A stretch of DNA of 64,000 nt from Brachycybe producta (taxonomy: Eukaryota > Arthropoda > Diplopoda > Playtdesmida > Andrognathidae). Made by a program: the position numbers and the translations under genes. The stretch spans positions 14,951,354-15,015,353 of the forward strand of contig JAUPFP010000001.1 of assembly GCA_036925085.1 (NCBI GenBank), read 5' to 3'. Position 1 is the first letter of the stretch. Every line of letters starts with the position of its first letter. Below are positions 45,138 through 56,019 of this stretch, one piece after another. The notes beneath the pieces were generated by a model. It was not told where the DNA came from. It ran no database searches and was given only the letters and a program-made list of their open reading frames with translations.

Positions 45138-45918
45138 CAATATGTTTTTTATACTTTGGTCTGTAAAAAGTTTATTTTGAAAGATGTTAAAAATAAAAAT
45201 ACCCTTACGCGATTGAGCCTATGCTTGAGCTACATTTCTAATTGCTAAACGTCACTTTCTAGTTTCTTTTAATTTTGCTTAGACTAATTAAATGAGAGTT
45301 GAAAGTGAGCTGTTCGTATACTCATCTTAATATACTGTAGATAATAATTAGGGCTCGGAATTTTATGCAAAATATCAAGTAAATATTTCTCAAAAATCGA
45401 GTGTTTTAGAAACTAGACTGTGTGTTAGAAACTAGAAGTGTAGCTCAATCACTTGAATTTTACCTTACTAGAGATGAAAACAATAGAGAAATACTGATCA
45501 TATGGAACCAGAATGAATGTATAATTTGTGTTATCGGTTTTTGTGTTCAAGTTTGCATTGTATTAAAAACTAAATTAAACTTAAGAAAACTAAACTAAAA
45601 AATAAATAGGTATACTTACTTTCGTGATTCCTGATCATAGATTTGGCGAAGTTCAGTTGATTCATCCTCTGCTCTTCTCTTGCAACGTGAAATAAACTTC
45701 ATTGTTGTCACTTCATTGTTGTCTACAAGGTGGTTATGGCCTTTTGTTTCTCTTATGAAACCATTTCTTGAACAGTGTGCTCTACCCGGGCATGTTTTGG
45801 TGTTACATTTTAAATAAATGCACTCATTGCCACTTTTGTCTTTGTTATAAACATGGTTCGTTTCATTACAAATGTAAATAAAAGAACCACGTCGATTGCC
45901 TTCAATAATTGATGACAT

Positions 45919-46540
45919 TTCTGCTACTGTGTTTAAGACACAACCTGTGCTTACGAACTTTTAAGAAAATGTCATCTAAATTTGAAAATACAATGATATG
46001 TACCCTTTATACTTTAATTTTAGTTTCAATGAACTTGTAACTTTCCTGTAGGCTAGGTTAAAAAGTTAATCAGGTCCTAGGCCCCATAATGCTAAAACAT
46101 TGATTCATTGGAAAATTTGTGCTATTTTGTTCAAAATCATGTTGAGAATTGGTGGCACTCTGTTCTTTTATTTGTGTCCTTAACCTGTCATAAAAGGGCA
46201 GAAGAGTTAAATTGAAAAGGAAAAGTATTTATTATACCAGAACATATAGAAGTTATATGTACAGGCAAAATCAAATCAAAAAGCAGAGCAATATACTTTC
46301 CTTTGTTTTAGCACAAGGGATATGTAACACTTATCCTCATTAAAGACAGTGGGCCATTTTAGGGGGGTGAATCACAAAGGGTGCTGAACCTAGAGAAGCA
46401 TTAAAAGGGTCAACTAATTTTTACTAGTTTAATTTTTTTAAATTAAATACACAATTTTGGTTTAGGAGTGAAATAAAAGTGAAGTGAAATATTGTGTTGC
46501 TCTGAATAAAAAGGAGTAATACCCAACAAAATTTTATAAA
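45919..46540. other. AT-rich intergenic DNA
   Basis: Nothing recognised apart from general A/T richness. Confidence 0.4.
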
Positions 46541-47870
46541 AATTTCGTTTTCTAAGCATATGCTTAGAAGACGATATTTTTAAAAAGTTTATTTTGAATG
46601 ATATCAACATTAAAATACTCTTAAAAGATTGAGCTGCTCTTCTCGTTTCTAGAACACTTACATGACGATATTTTTAAAAAGTTTATTTTGAACGATATCA
46701 ACATTAAAATGCCCTTAAATGATTAAGCTGCTCTTCTAGTTTCTAGAACACTTACAAATTCAAACAGATGAGTAGGGCCTACTTAAACTCTGGTTATTCT
46801 GTCTTTCAGAAGTAAAAATGAGAAAATTTTAAAGTGTTTCAAAAACTAGAAGGGTAGCTCAATAATTTAAGGGTATTTTCACGTTGATATTTTTAAAAAT
46901 AAATACACAAAAAAAATTATAAAAATTTTGTTTTCTAAGCATATGCTTAGAAGACGATATTTTTAAAAAGTTTATTTTGAACAATTTCAACATTAAAATG
47001 CCCTTAAATGATTGAGCTGCTCTTCTAGTTTCTAGAACACTTACATGACGATATTTTTAAAAAGTTTATTTTGAACGATATCAACATTAAAATGCCCTTA
47101 AATGATTGAGCTGCTCTTCTAGTTTCTAGAACACTTACATGACGATATTTTTAAAAAGTTTATTTTGAATGATATCAACATTGAAATACCCTTAAATGAA
47201 TGAGCTACTCTTCTAGTTTCTATAACACTTACACGACGATATTTTTAAAAAGTTTATTTTGAACGATATCAACATTAAAATACCCTTAAATGATTGAGCT
47301 GCTCTTCTAGTTTCTAGAACACTTACAAATTCAAACAGATGAGTAGGGCCTACTTAAACTCTGGTTATTCTGTCTTTCAGAAGTAAAAATGAGAAAATTT
47401 TAAAGTGTTTCAAAAACTAGAAGGGTAGCTCAATAATTTAAGGGTATTTTCACGTTGATATTTTTAAAAATAAATACACAAAAAAATTTATAAAAATTTC
47501 CTTTTTCTAAGCATATGCTTAGAAGACGATATTTTTAAAAAGTCTATTTTGAACGATATCAACATTAAAATACCCTTAAAACCCAGATGAGTACTTAAAC
47601 TCTGGTTATTCTTGCTTTCAAGAGCAAAATGAAGAGAAATTCGAATTTGTTTTAAAAACTAGAATGGTAGCTCAATCATTTAAGGGTAATTTCCACGTTG
47701 ATATGCTTAAAGTCGGTTCTCTTTCAAACTGTCACAAAAAAGCTTATTTTGAAAGATAATATCAACATGAAAATACCCTGAAGTGATTGACCTACCATTC
47801 TAGTTTCTAAAACAAATTTTAATTTCTCTTCATTTTGCTCTTGAAAGACAGAAGAAATAATCAAGACGCG
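46541..47870. repeat. Satellite of 94-bp units with inverted copies and a higher-order duplication
   Basis: The unit starts ACGATATTTTTAAAAAG and contains CATTAAAATGCCCTTAAATG and CTTCTAGTTTCTAGAACAC. Starts are at 46571, 46665, 46954, 47048, 47142, 47236 and 47525, giving steps of exactly 94 within each block. Between blocks an inverted relative (AACTAGAAGGGTAGCTCAAT) and a segment of about 200 bases are duplicated almost exactly (46750-46954 and 47322-47525). The perfect palindrome TCTAAGCATATGCTTAGA precedes three of the blocks. Confidence 0.9.
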
Positions 47871-49068
47871 TTTCTACTTTAAACCCCACCTTAAATTATG
47901 AAATATTTATTATTAATAGGTTGTTTGTTTTTCAATTGTCGAATTCATGTTCAACATTTGAAAAATTACATAGAAAAACCAGGAAGACAAACATGACGAC
48001 AACAGAATAAATTATATAATTTTTGTTTTTTTTTTATCTGGTTTTTCTGTTGTTTAAAGAAGAAAAAATTGAAATATCGGCATGTCAAAAACTATAATAA
48101 TGTTTGAAACAATTTGTTTTAGCAATTTTGGTGGTGGGTCCTCAAAAGACACGATATTTGTAAAATGCCACAAATTAAGAGAAAGACATTTATTAAAGAG
48201 AGATTAAATGGGGGGACCCACTTGCAAATTAAGGAAGATCATTTTTTGGTGGCCCACATTTTTTTAATAAAAAAACTTCTTCAGTTTTAAAAAATACCGG
48301 AAACTGAAAATTTTTAAGTTTCTACGTTTTTTTCTTCTTGAATCTCTCGCTCTTTCCATCTGTCGCCAATTAACAGTTAAATTAGAATTAATTGTTATTG
48401 GAGTTTCTTCTAAATTTCTCTTTTCTCCATGGTGGTTAATAGTTTTGTATAAACTCATTTTAGAAATAAAATGTGATAATAATCGTAATCATAATTAACT
48501 ATTAACATCTCTAAAATGTTCTTAGTACTTTTCCTTTACACGTTTTTTCTCAGGTGGAAAATAGACAGAAAGAGAAAAAAGTTCATAATAAAAGAGAGCC
48601 ACTTGAATATTAAAGTGTATTTTCATCCTCCATAGACAAATATAAGATAATTTAAAGGCCCACCCACCCACACAGTTAAGTGGTTACCAAATTAAAATGA
48701 GTAATTGAGTAAAAAAAAAATAAACAAACATAAACAAGTAAAACACCGCTGACAAAACGCCGAGTTGTGTGGTTGTCGGTCACTTAAACCACTTCAAAGG
48801 ACACATACATAGAAAATAAACATAAATTTTTATTCGTAAACACCATTAAGATGGTTTTATGATAATTTCCAAACTCTGATTAATTTGTTAATTCAGAACA
48901 GCTAAATTAAGAAAAACTTGAAAATCTGTTGGAAACTGGAAGGGTAACTCAACCACCTTAAGGATATTTTCATGTTGATATCTTTCAAAATAAGCTTTTT
49001 ATGTTAGTTTGAGAAAAAATAACCCAACTTTTAAGCAGATGATTTTGTCTATAAATTAAGCTTATTTT
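47871..49068. other. AT-rich DNA with a diverged copy of the dispersed motif
   Basis: A GGAAGGGTAACTCAACCACCTT-like copy lies at about 48935 with its reverse near 49060, where the LINE has inserted. No gene. Confidence 0.4.
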
Positions 49069-49082
49069 GAAAGATACCAACA

Positions 49083-49140
49083 TCCCCTATCGGGTGCCTC
49101 CCCAGGTGGCGGATAGGGGAATGCCCGCCAGATATGGAGG
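49083..49140 (+). ncRNA. Possible HDV-like ribozyme at the LINE 5' end
   Basis: The first nine bases of the element (TCCCCTATC) pair with GATAGGGGA at 49112. CGGG following the first strand can pair with CCCG following the second, and GCC...GGC lies between them. This P1-P2-P3-P1'-P2' order is the hepatitis-delta-like pseudoknot. Self-cleaving HDV-like ribozymes are known at exactly this place in R2 and RTE LINEs. The P4 stem and catalytic C are not clearly identified, so it is a candidate only. Confidence 0.4.
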
Positions 49141-49346
49141 GTACTGAGGGCATAAAATACTCAGGGCAGACCAAAACCAAACCACGCCATTGCCGGTCCC
49201 CCAGCCCGGGTGCAAAAGTGGAGGGTCGACGTCAGGTTGGCAGCCGGTTGTAAAGATTTGCCAAAACATATGATGTTGGTTCGAAATAGTTTTCCGAATA
49301 TGGCTAGGGCGTCCCCGCCATAAGCGACGCGCAGCTGCAACGCCCG

Positions 49347-52310
49347 GTGGCTGTGACAAATTGGCAAGGGCTACCCCACAGTGGATGGGTGGGGCTAAAG
49401 AAGCGAGTCCAGCATCAACAACAAGGAGGTCTTGGAAGTAGTGGTAGAAGTGGAGGTACTAAACTTAGGTTTGGAACCTGGAATATAGGGAGTTTGACAG
49501 GGAAGACTAGGGAGTTATCTAGTGTTCTAAAGGCTAGGAGGGTAAATGTTGCATGTCTGCAGGAGACAAGATGGAAAGGGGATAAATCCAGGGACATTGG
49601 GGATGGGTATAAATTAATTTATGCAAGTAGTGAGGAGGGTAGAAATGGAGTGGGAATTGTCCTAGATCAGGAACTCAGACATAGTGTGGTTGAGGTTAGG
49701 CGGATAAATAGTAGGCTGTTAGTAGTAAAGGTAGTTTGGGGTGGCATTGTTATAAATGTAGTTAGTGCATATGGCCCCCAGGTTGGATTAGATACAGCCA
49801 GGAAGCTAGAATTCTGGGAACAGTTTGATGACCTAATGTTGGGCCTGAGTAGGAAGGAACGGGTCATAATTGGTGGGGACTTCAACGGACATGTAGGTAG
49901 AGGTAGGGAAGGGTATGAAGAGGTACATGGTGGGTGGGGCTATGGAGAGCAAAATAAAGAAGGGGAGAGTATCCTGGAGGCAGCAGTGGCACATAAGTTA
50001 ATTTTAGCAAACACACTATTCCAGAAGCGAGAGGAACATTTGATTACTTTTAAGAGCAGGGCAGGAGAATCCCAGAATGATCTCTTCATGATTCGGAGTG
50101 AGGATAGAAACGAGTGCAAGGATTGTAAAGTGATACCGAGTGAAAACTTAGCGGGACAACATAGGCTAGTAGTGTTAGACCTAAAACCTAGGGGTGCAAA
50201 ACAGGTGGTCAGACATAGAGGAGAGACAGCAATTAGGTGGTGGGCATTACCAGACAAGGTGGAAGAGTTTAAGAAAATGGCAGGTAAGATAGCATGGGAT
50301 TTAGATGGCACTGCAGGAGAGCTGTGGACAAGGGTAGCCCAACAGATCCGTGATTGTGGAAACGAGGTACTAGGGACAGTACGAGTAGGGGGGTCTCGAT
50401 TAGACAGAGAAACTTGGTGGTGGGATGAGGAGGTACAGATGGCAGTTAAAAAGAAGAAAGATGCTTTCAAGACTTGGTGGCACGATGGAAGCAGGGAGGC
50501 CCAGATAGAATACAAGCGTGCCAAGATAGAGGCCAAACAGCAGGTAGCCATAGCAAAGCATAAGAAATATGCGGACATGTATGCCAAGTTAGGTACCAGA
50601 GCAGGAGAAATGGCAGTATATAGAATAGCTAGGGCTCGGGAGAATAAAGGCAGAGATATTGAAAAGGTGGTGAGTGTTAAGGATAATGGGGGCAAAGTAT
50701 TGTGGGGTAGGGAGCCAGTACGGAACAGGTGGGGAGAATATTTTAGTAAGCTTATGAATGAGGGGGTAGAGCAGGAGCCTTTCACTGGAAGAAATAATCA
50801 TAGAGAAGAAGTGGAGCAGGTTAGGGCTGAGGAAAATGTTCAGGCATTGCGAAAAATGAAGCTAGGGAAGGCTTTAGGGCCAGATGGGATACCAGTAGAG
50901 GTGTGGAAGGTCTTGGGGAATGTTGCCATTTCCTGGCTCACAAAGTTATTCAATAGATTGGCTATGGGGGATAGAATGCCAGGTGCATGGCGGGACAGCT
51001 GGTTAGTGCCTATTTTCAAAGGGAAGGGTGATGTTCAGGAATGTGGGAACTATAGAGGTATTAAATTGATGAGTCATACGATGAAACTTTGGGAGAGAGT
51101 AATTGAAGCTCGACTACGGGGTAAAACTGCAATTGGGGGAAGTCAGTTTGGGTTTATGCCAGGAAAATCCACAATGCACCCTATTTTTGCCGTAAGGCAA
51201 GTTATTGAGAAGTTTCAGGCTGCCAAGAAAGAGTTACACATGGTATTTATAGATCTAGAGAAAGCCTATGACAGAGTACCACGGACGTTATTGTGGGAGG
51301 TCTTACAGAAGAAGGGGGTGGGTGAGAGTTATATAGATATGGTGAGGGACATGTATAGGAATGCACGGACAAGCGTTAAGACTGCCTGGGGGTTCTCTGA
51401 CAGTTTTCGTGTTAGGATTGGTGTGCACCAGGGCTCAGCACTTAGTCCATATCTATTTATTTTGGTCCTGGATGAGTTACTGGCAGGGGTGAGGCAGGAG
51501 GTCCCCTGGTGTATGCTGTTTGCAGATGACATAGTCTTAGTTGGGGAATCCAAATTGGAACTCGAGATAAGGTTAGAGGAGACTAGGAATGCCTTGGAAT
51601 CAAAGGGGTTGAAAATAAGTAGGGCAAAAACGGAGTACATGAAATTTCAGTGGGATGGGAAAGAACAGTTGAATGAGGGGATTAGACTTGGGGACAGTTT
51701 AATGCAGCAGGTGCATGACTTCAAATATTTAATATCTGTGCTGCAAGATGATGGGAGCTTAGACTTAGACATCACAAACCGGATAAAAGCAGGTTGGCAT
51801 AGGTGGAGGCAGGCTAGTGGGGTTTTATGTGACAGGAAGTTACCTATAAAATTGAAGGGAAAGTTTTATAGAACAGTAGTCAGACCAGCTATGTTGTATG
51901 GGTCAGAATGTTGGGCAATCAAGAAGGTGCATGAGGATAGAATGCAGGTAGCTGAGATGAGAATGCTAAGGTTTATGAGTGGGGTGACCAGAAGGGATAG
52001 GATCAGAAATGATTTTATTAGGGGTAGTGTAGGGGTAACAAATATAGTAGAAAAGATGCAGGAAAATAGGCTGCGGTGGTTTGGGCATGTCCTCAGGAGT
52101 GGAGAAGATGGGCTGCTGAGACAGGCAATGAACTTAGACCTGGGAATAAAACGGGGTAGAGGAAGACCCAAGCAAACCTGGGATGTGGTAGTAAAACGGG
52201 ATATGGTGGCATGTGGGGTCACTGGGGGCTTGGTGCAAAATCGGAACGAGTGGAGAGTTAGAACCAGCAAGGCCGACCCTGCTGCTTGCGGGATAAGGTA
52301 CAGGAAATGA
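49347..52310 (+). CDS. RTE-like LINE endonuclease/reverse transcriptase polyprotein
   Basis: 987 codons from a GTG to TGA, with no in-frame ATG before about residue 163, so the true start is unclear. An APE-type endonuclease comes first: RFGTWNIGSL (about 42), CLQETRW (70), GGDFNGHVGRG (177) and GQHRLVVLDL at its end. The reverse transcriptase follows: KALGPDGIP (508), FGFMPGKST (601), FIDLEKAYDRVP (634), GVHQGSALSPYLF (693) and the FADDIVLV catalytic pair (725). A C-terminal region with LRWFGHVLR (908) ends it. The protein nicks target DNA and copies its own RNA there. All catalytic motifs are intact and there is no frame break, so the copy may be active. Confidence 0.93.
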   Translation: MAVTNWQGLPHSGWVGLKKRVQHQQQGGLGSSGRSGGTKLRFGTWNIGSLTGKTRELSSVLKARRVNVACLQETRWKGDKSRDIGDGYKLIYASSEEGRNGVGIVLDQELRHSVVEVRRINSRLLVVKVVWGGIVINVVSAYGPQVGLDTARKLEFWEQFDDLMLGLSRKERVIIGGDFNGHVGRGREGYEEVHGGWGYGEQNKEGESILEAAVAHKLILANTLFQKREEHLITFKSRAGESQNDLFMIRSEDRNECKDCKVIPSENLAGQHRLVVLDLKPRGAKQVVRHRGETAIRWWALPDKVEEFKKMAGKIAWDLDGTAGELWTRVAQQIRDCGNEVLGTVRVGGSRLDRETWWWDEEVQMAVKKKKDAFKTWWHDGSREAQIEYKRAKIEAKQQVAIAKHKKYADMYAKLGTRAGEMAVYRIARARENKGRDIEKVVSVKDNGGKVLWGREPVRNRWGEYFSKLMNEGVEQEPFTGRNNHREEVEQVRAEENVQALRKMKLGKALGPDGIPVEVWKVLGNVAISWLTKLFNRLAMGDRMPGAWRDSWLVPIFKGKGDVQECGNYRGIKLMSHTMKLWERVIEARLRGKTAIGGSQFGFMPGKSTMHPIFAVRQVIEKFQAAKKELHMVFIDLEKAYDRVPRTLLWEVLQKKGVGESYIDMVRDMYRNARTSVKTAWGFSDSFRVRIGVHQGSALSPYLFILVLDELLAGVRQEVPWCMLFADDIVLVGESKLELEIRLEETRNALESKGLKISRAKTEYMKFQWDGKEQLNEGIRLGDSLMQQVHDFKYLISVLQDDGSLDLDITNRIKAGWHRWRQASGVLCDRKLPIKLKGKFYRTVVRPAMLYGSECWAIKKVHEDRMQVAEMRMLRFMSGVTRRDRIRNDFIRGSVGVTNIVEKMQENRLRWFGHVLRSGEDGLLRQAMNLDLGIKRGRGRPKQTWDVVVKRDMVACGVTGGLVQNRNEWRVRTSKADPAACGIRYRK

Positions 52311-52337
52311 TGATGATGATGATGAAAGATACCAACA

Positions 52338-54063
52338 ATACCATGTTGATACCGTTATACCTTGTACACACACCTGATAATTTAAATGCATTTAAACAAT
52401 AAACGTGTTGTAATAGAGCCCTGAGTGAAGGACAAACAAACAATATGTCATGGAATTCAATTTATTCAGTTAATAATCTGAAAATATTGACTTAATACTT
52501 AAATATAATATATAATTATAGTATTTCAATTAAAAATATTAATAATAAAGTCAATTTTTATTTGGGTTCATGTGTCCTTAACTGGATTCCGTATAATTCA
52601 CCTAAACACATTTAATTTGATTATTCATCAAATTAATACCTCGTACACTGTACAAGGTATTACACTTCTACTTAATAAAACACTTCCAAAATTTCTCTTC
52701 ATTTTGCTTCTTTGTTGTTTAAACTTTAAAAACCATCTTTAAAAAAATGTTGTCTTCAACTTCCTTTCCCTGTATTTCGTGTTATAGTGTATCCGACTTT
52801 TTTTGCGTTATTTAATTTTTCTGATTAACCAATTTTAAATGTACTTTAAAGAAAATTCATTGCAACTAATCTAGTATCTAACAAGCTCTTCTAGTCTAGT
52901 ATTTAACATAAGTTTAGAATTAATTTCGTGTAAGTTGCTATTTTTAAAAAAGAAGTTGTTTACAACTTGACATCCACTTATTCTACCTATGTATTGTTTG
53001 TTTGTTTGTTTGTTACCTGAAATGACTGATGAGAATAAAAATCCACCTTTTAATTCAATAAAACTACATTCAGAAACAGACATTTAAAACTTGACCTTTA
53101 CTGATACTTAACCTTTCAAAACACCTTGAATTCGTTTGAAATGAAGGAAATTATGACGAGAAACGTTTTTTCCAAAGCAAATAATTATGTTTTACGAATA
53201 GATGATGTTTTTGAACTCTGGTTAATTCTTGTCTTTCTGAAAAGTAATACTATAAGGAGAAATTGAAAATGTGTTAGAAACTAAAACGGGTAGCTTCTGA
53301 ATCAATTAATAGTATTTTTTTCACGTTCATATCTTTCAAAATAAACTTTTTATAGGCAAAAATTTACAAAGTTTCGCTGCCTTCTTAAAGTTGGTTCATT
53401 TTCAAACTCTGACATAAAAAGTTTATTTTAAAAGATATCAAACACGAAATTACCCGTAAGTGATTAAGCTATTCCAGTTTCTAAATCACTTTCAAGCTTC
53501 TCTTAATTTTGCTTCTAAAAATAGAATAACCAGAATTAAAATGAAAAGCGTTTAAATAATGGTGAATTTTAAAATTGATTTCAAACTAGAAGGGTAAAGA
53601 AAATTACATAAATTCCTCAAAATAAGCTTTTTAAGTTAGTTTTGAAACTGTTTTTGTTAGTTTAAACTAATCGTTTTGTCAAATTCCTTGTGAAATTACA
53701 AGAAAAAAAGCTTATTTTGAAAAATATCATCATTAAAATGATCTAGATGTCAATTGGCATTGCCAATTACAGTGAAAACTGTTTCAAACGAATAACACGA
53801 AAAATCGGATAACACGATTTCTATTTTTCTGTCCGGTTCGTTGGAATTGCAAACATATTCTTTTAACACAAAATTCGGTTAATAAAATATATTCCGGTTC
53901 CTTCCATTCTTACACCCTGTATTTTAAAATAAAAGATAAGAAATTCCTTCTTCTGACCTACAAACAAACATAACAAAAGGGAAGAGCATTGGTGTGGGTG
54001 GGATGCATGCCATAAAAAAGATGCACCTCATTTAACTATTATTATAACCCCGGGATGTGTACA
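52338..54063. other. AT-rich DNA with diverged dispersed-repeat copies
   Basis: Motif relatives (AAACTA..AC.GGGTAGCT, ATCTTTCAAAATAAACTTTTTATA) occur at about 53275-53360 and 53410-53500. No gene was seen. Confidence 0.4.
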
Positions 54064-54372
54064 GAAATGTGATTCGACTTTATTCAGGTTCTGTACATTT
54101 CAGTTTCTTCCTTGTTCATTTTCGATGTTGTTCAGTTTCTATTTTAATCAGTTTCGATGCTGTTCAGTTTCTTTGCTATTCAGTTTCGAGGCTGTTCAGT
54201 TTCTGTGTTATTCAAGTGTAACAAAAAATTTCGGTGTAATTCAGTTTCTTTGCTGTTCAGTTTCGATTTTATTCAGATTCGACTATATTCATTTTCTTGG
54301 TTGTTCTTGTTCGGTGTACTTCCTTTCGCCCTTATTCTGGTTCGAGGTAGTTCAGTTTCGTTGTTATTCAGG
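54064..54372. repeat. 16-bp-period array related to 35092-35590
   Basis: Consecutive units such as GTTCAGTTTCGATGCT, GTTCAGTTTCTTTGCT and ATTCAGTTTCGAGGCT give a 16-base period. The right 168 bases (54205-54372) match 35116-35283 without visible change. Confidence 0.85.
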
Positions 54373-54518
54373 CAACCCATTGGAAAAACATTAATTAGTT
54401 AATCTTTTAATTTTGCTTTTACTTGCTGGATTCTTATAGTAAGATTTACAAATAGACACAGCAGTATGCTATACTGTATATTTGAACAAAAGTGTAAAAT
54501 TTCCTGCCCGTTTATCGT

Positions 54519-54760
54519 GTAACGTTGTCCGAATTGTCGTCTGCTAAAAGAGAGCAGACGACGTTGCAGACGGTTTGTACTTATATAACCTCAGGCAGGC
54601 CCCTTACCAGGACTACCCCTACACTACAAGGTAGTCCTCTAGTTTCTCAAGGGGACGGAGAACCGGCTGTCGACTCTTCTTTTCAGCACAGCCTGTGCAA
54701 ATTACCTCTTCGTTCAAACAGCTGAGCATTGACTTACTAAATGGCTTAAGGAAACATCAA
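54519..54760 (+). other. LTR-like promoter segment
   Basis: It starts TGTAACGTTG, the same first seven bases as the other LTRs here. A hairpin CGTCTGCT/AGCAGACG with a second GCAGACG, and a TATA-like CTTATATAACC, follow within 80 bases. The right end was not found, so it could be a diverged solo LTR or unrelated. Confidence 0.3.
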
Positions 54761-55985
54761 CAAACCCACGTGTCTCTGTTATCTGTTTATTTACAGACTT
54801 TAAGTGGAGTTTTCACAATACAGCCAATTATTACATATAAGATCGATCTGAGTATTAAAACTACTATATCGGTCTTTCCTTGGTCAAATGCTTTTCGGAT
54901 TACTTGTGACGTGAATCGTAACATTATCGCTTCCGTTGTCTCGTTTCCGCCCTGTCTGCTCCGTCTGTTGCATCCATCTGTTGGTCCTGTGGGCCCTTAC
55001 CAGCAGTCTCTCTGCATTTTCACAGTGGTTGTGTCACTCAACTCTCAGGGATCCCGACCTTTGGTGTAACCGAGCATGTGGCTACTGGTCACCTTCCACA
55101 GAGTGCAGAGCAGAAATCAACCGGGCAGTCTACCTCCGGCTGAATTCGGAGTCAGAGATCAGGTCCTCAACCGGGCATAGCCGCCGGCTGAACTTACGGA
55201 AGTACTACAAGAGAACAACCACAAATATTATGAGAGCCCAACTTATATACACATGTAAGCACTGGTCATGTGATATAAGTTGGCCAATCATTACACAATA
55301 TGTAAATGAATGATGCAATCTGGGTCTCTCAATGTTATGCTATGGTAACCACAGAAAAGACATTAAAAATACGCAATTGCTATGCTCAACATTGGGCCAT
55401 TTTCCAGGTTTAATGTTCCAATGTTGGGCTATGCAATATTAATAAAATATTCGAAAACACAAAAGAGTAAGAAACGAAAAGAGAACTTTAATTGGAAAAG
55501 AAAATAATTAAATTTCGAAGTGTTCAGTTTTAAAAGAACGGTAAAAAGAACGGCCTCAAAAGAACATGCTTCAATAAAACCCGTTTAACCCTAAAGCAGA
55601 CTATTTATGGCTTTCGTTGCCATAGCAACATCACATACGAACATACATTTTTATTTCCAAGAATTAACGAGAGGCTAAGAGAGGAGAGAACAGAGACGAT
55701 GATGTCAGAGTGTGACGTCATAGGCACTGTTGCCAGGGAAAATGACAGGGTCATCACAAAATTTTAAACAAAAACTTGAACAAAAATTGGTTTCAATAAT
55801 TCGATTTGCATTGCAACCATAAAGCTAAGAAATAATTTTCTTTTCTTAATTTGTGGTCAGTGCCATCTGGTGAATGTACATGCGTTTAGCGGCCATTTAT
55901 GACTTACAGTTTTTAAGCCAAATGTCAGGCCTGGTATATAAATTGGCTATGCTTGTACCATAACCACCTATACTAAACACCTATA
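54761..55985. other. Unassigned DNA
   Basis: Mixed-composition sequence without a convincing ORF. A short inverted pair AACTTATATACACATG / CATGTGATATAAGTT is at 55239-55283. Confidence 0.35.
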
Positions 55986-56019
55986 CTAAGTAGTATAGGT
56001 GGCTATGCTTGTACCAACT

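Larger units (their letters stand above)
41810..45918 (-). pseudogene. FLYWCH/MULE transposase gene with introns
   Basis: Exon 1 (45918-45620) encodes a FLYWCH-type zinc finger (YLKCNTKTCPGRAHC...KGHNHL) and ends before GTAAGT. Exon 2 (42899 to about 42572) starts after TTCCTCTTTCCTTTCAG and encodes ADIFMDGTFKSVPNMFYQLLTIH, the first MULE catalytic Asp block; GTATGT follows. Exon 3 (about 42513-42309) encodes FAYALMTRKTQASYFCVL, TTDFEMGLMNA (second Asp) and GCWFHYAQ, ending at CAG/GTATGT. Exon 4 (from 42115 down to about 41815) encodes IWRRVL..GL and HRRRTNNSVETFHR. The acceptor of exon 3 lacks an AG where expected, so the copy may be damaged. It is a Mutator-superfamily transposase or a derived gene. 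Confidence 0.75.
49083..52323 (+). mobile_element. Full-length RTE-like LINE with 14-bp target duplication
   Basis: GAAAGATACCAACA precedes the element (49069-49082) and follows it (52324-52337). The 3' end is a short (GAT/ATG)n tract directly after the stop codon, as in RTE-type LINEs. A 5' leader of about 260 bases starts with TCCCCTATC, which pairs perfectly with GATAGGGGA at about 49112. The single long ORF is uninterrupted. A near-identical fragment at 1757-2122 shows the family has been active recently. Confidence 0.92.

Noticed and set aside
49940..50785. 281-codon minus-strand ORF
   Set aside because: Shadow of the intact LINE ORF on the other strand, with no independent support.
54695..55313. 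Overlapping 124-125 codon ORFs
   Set aside because: No domain, low protein-like character and two frames overlapping; not supported as genes.
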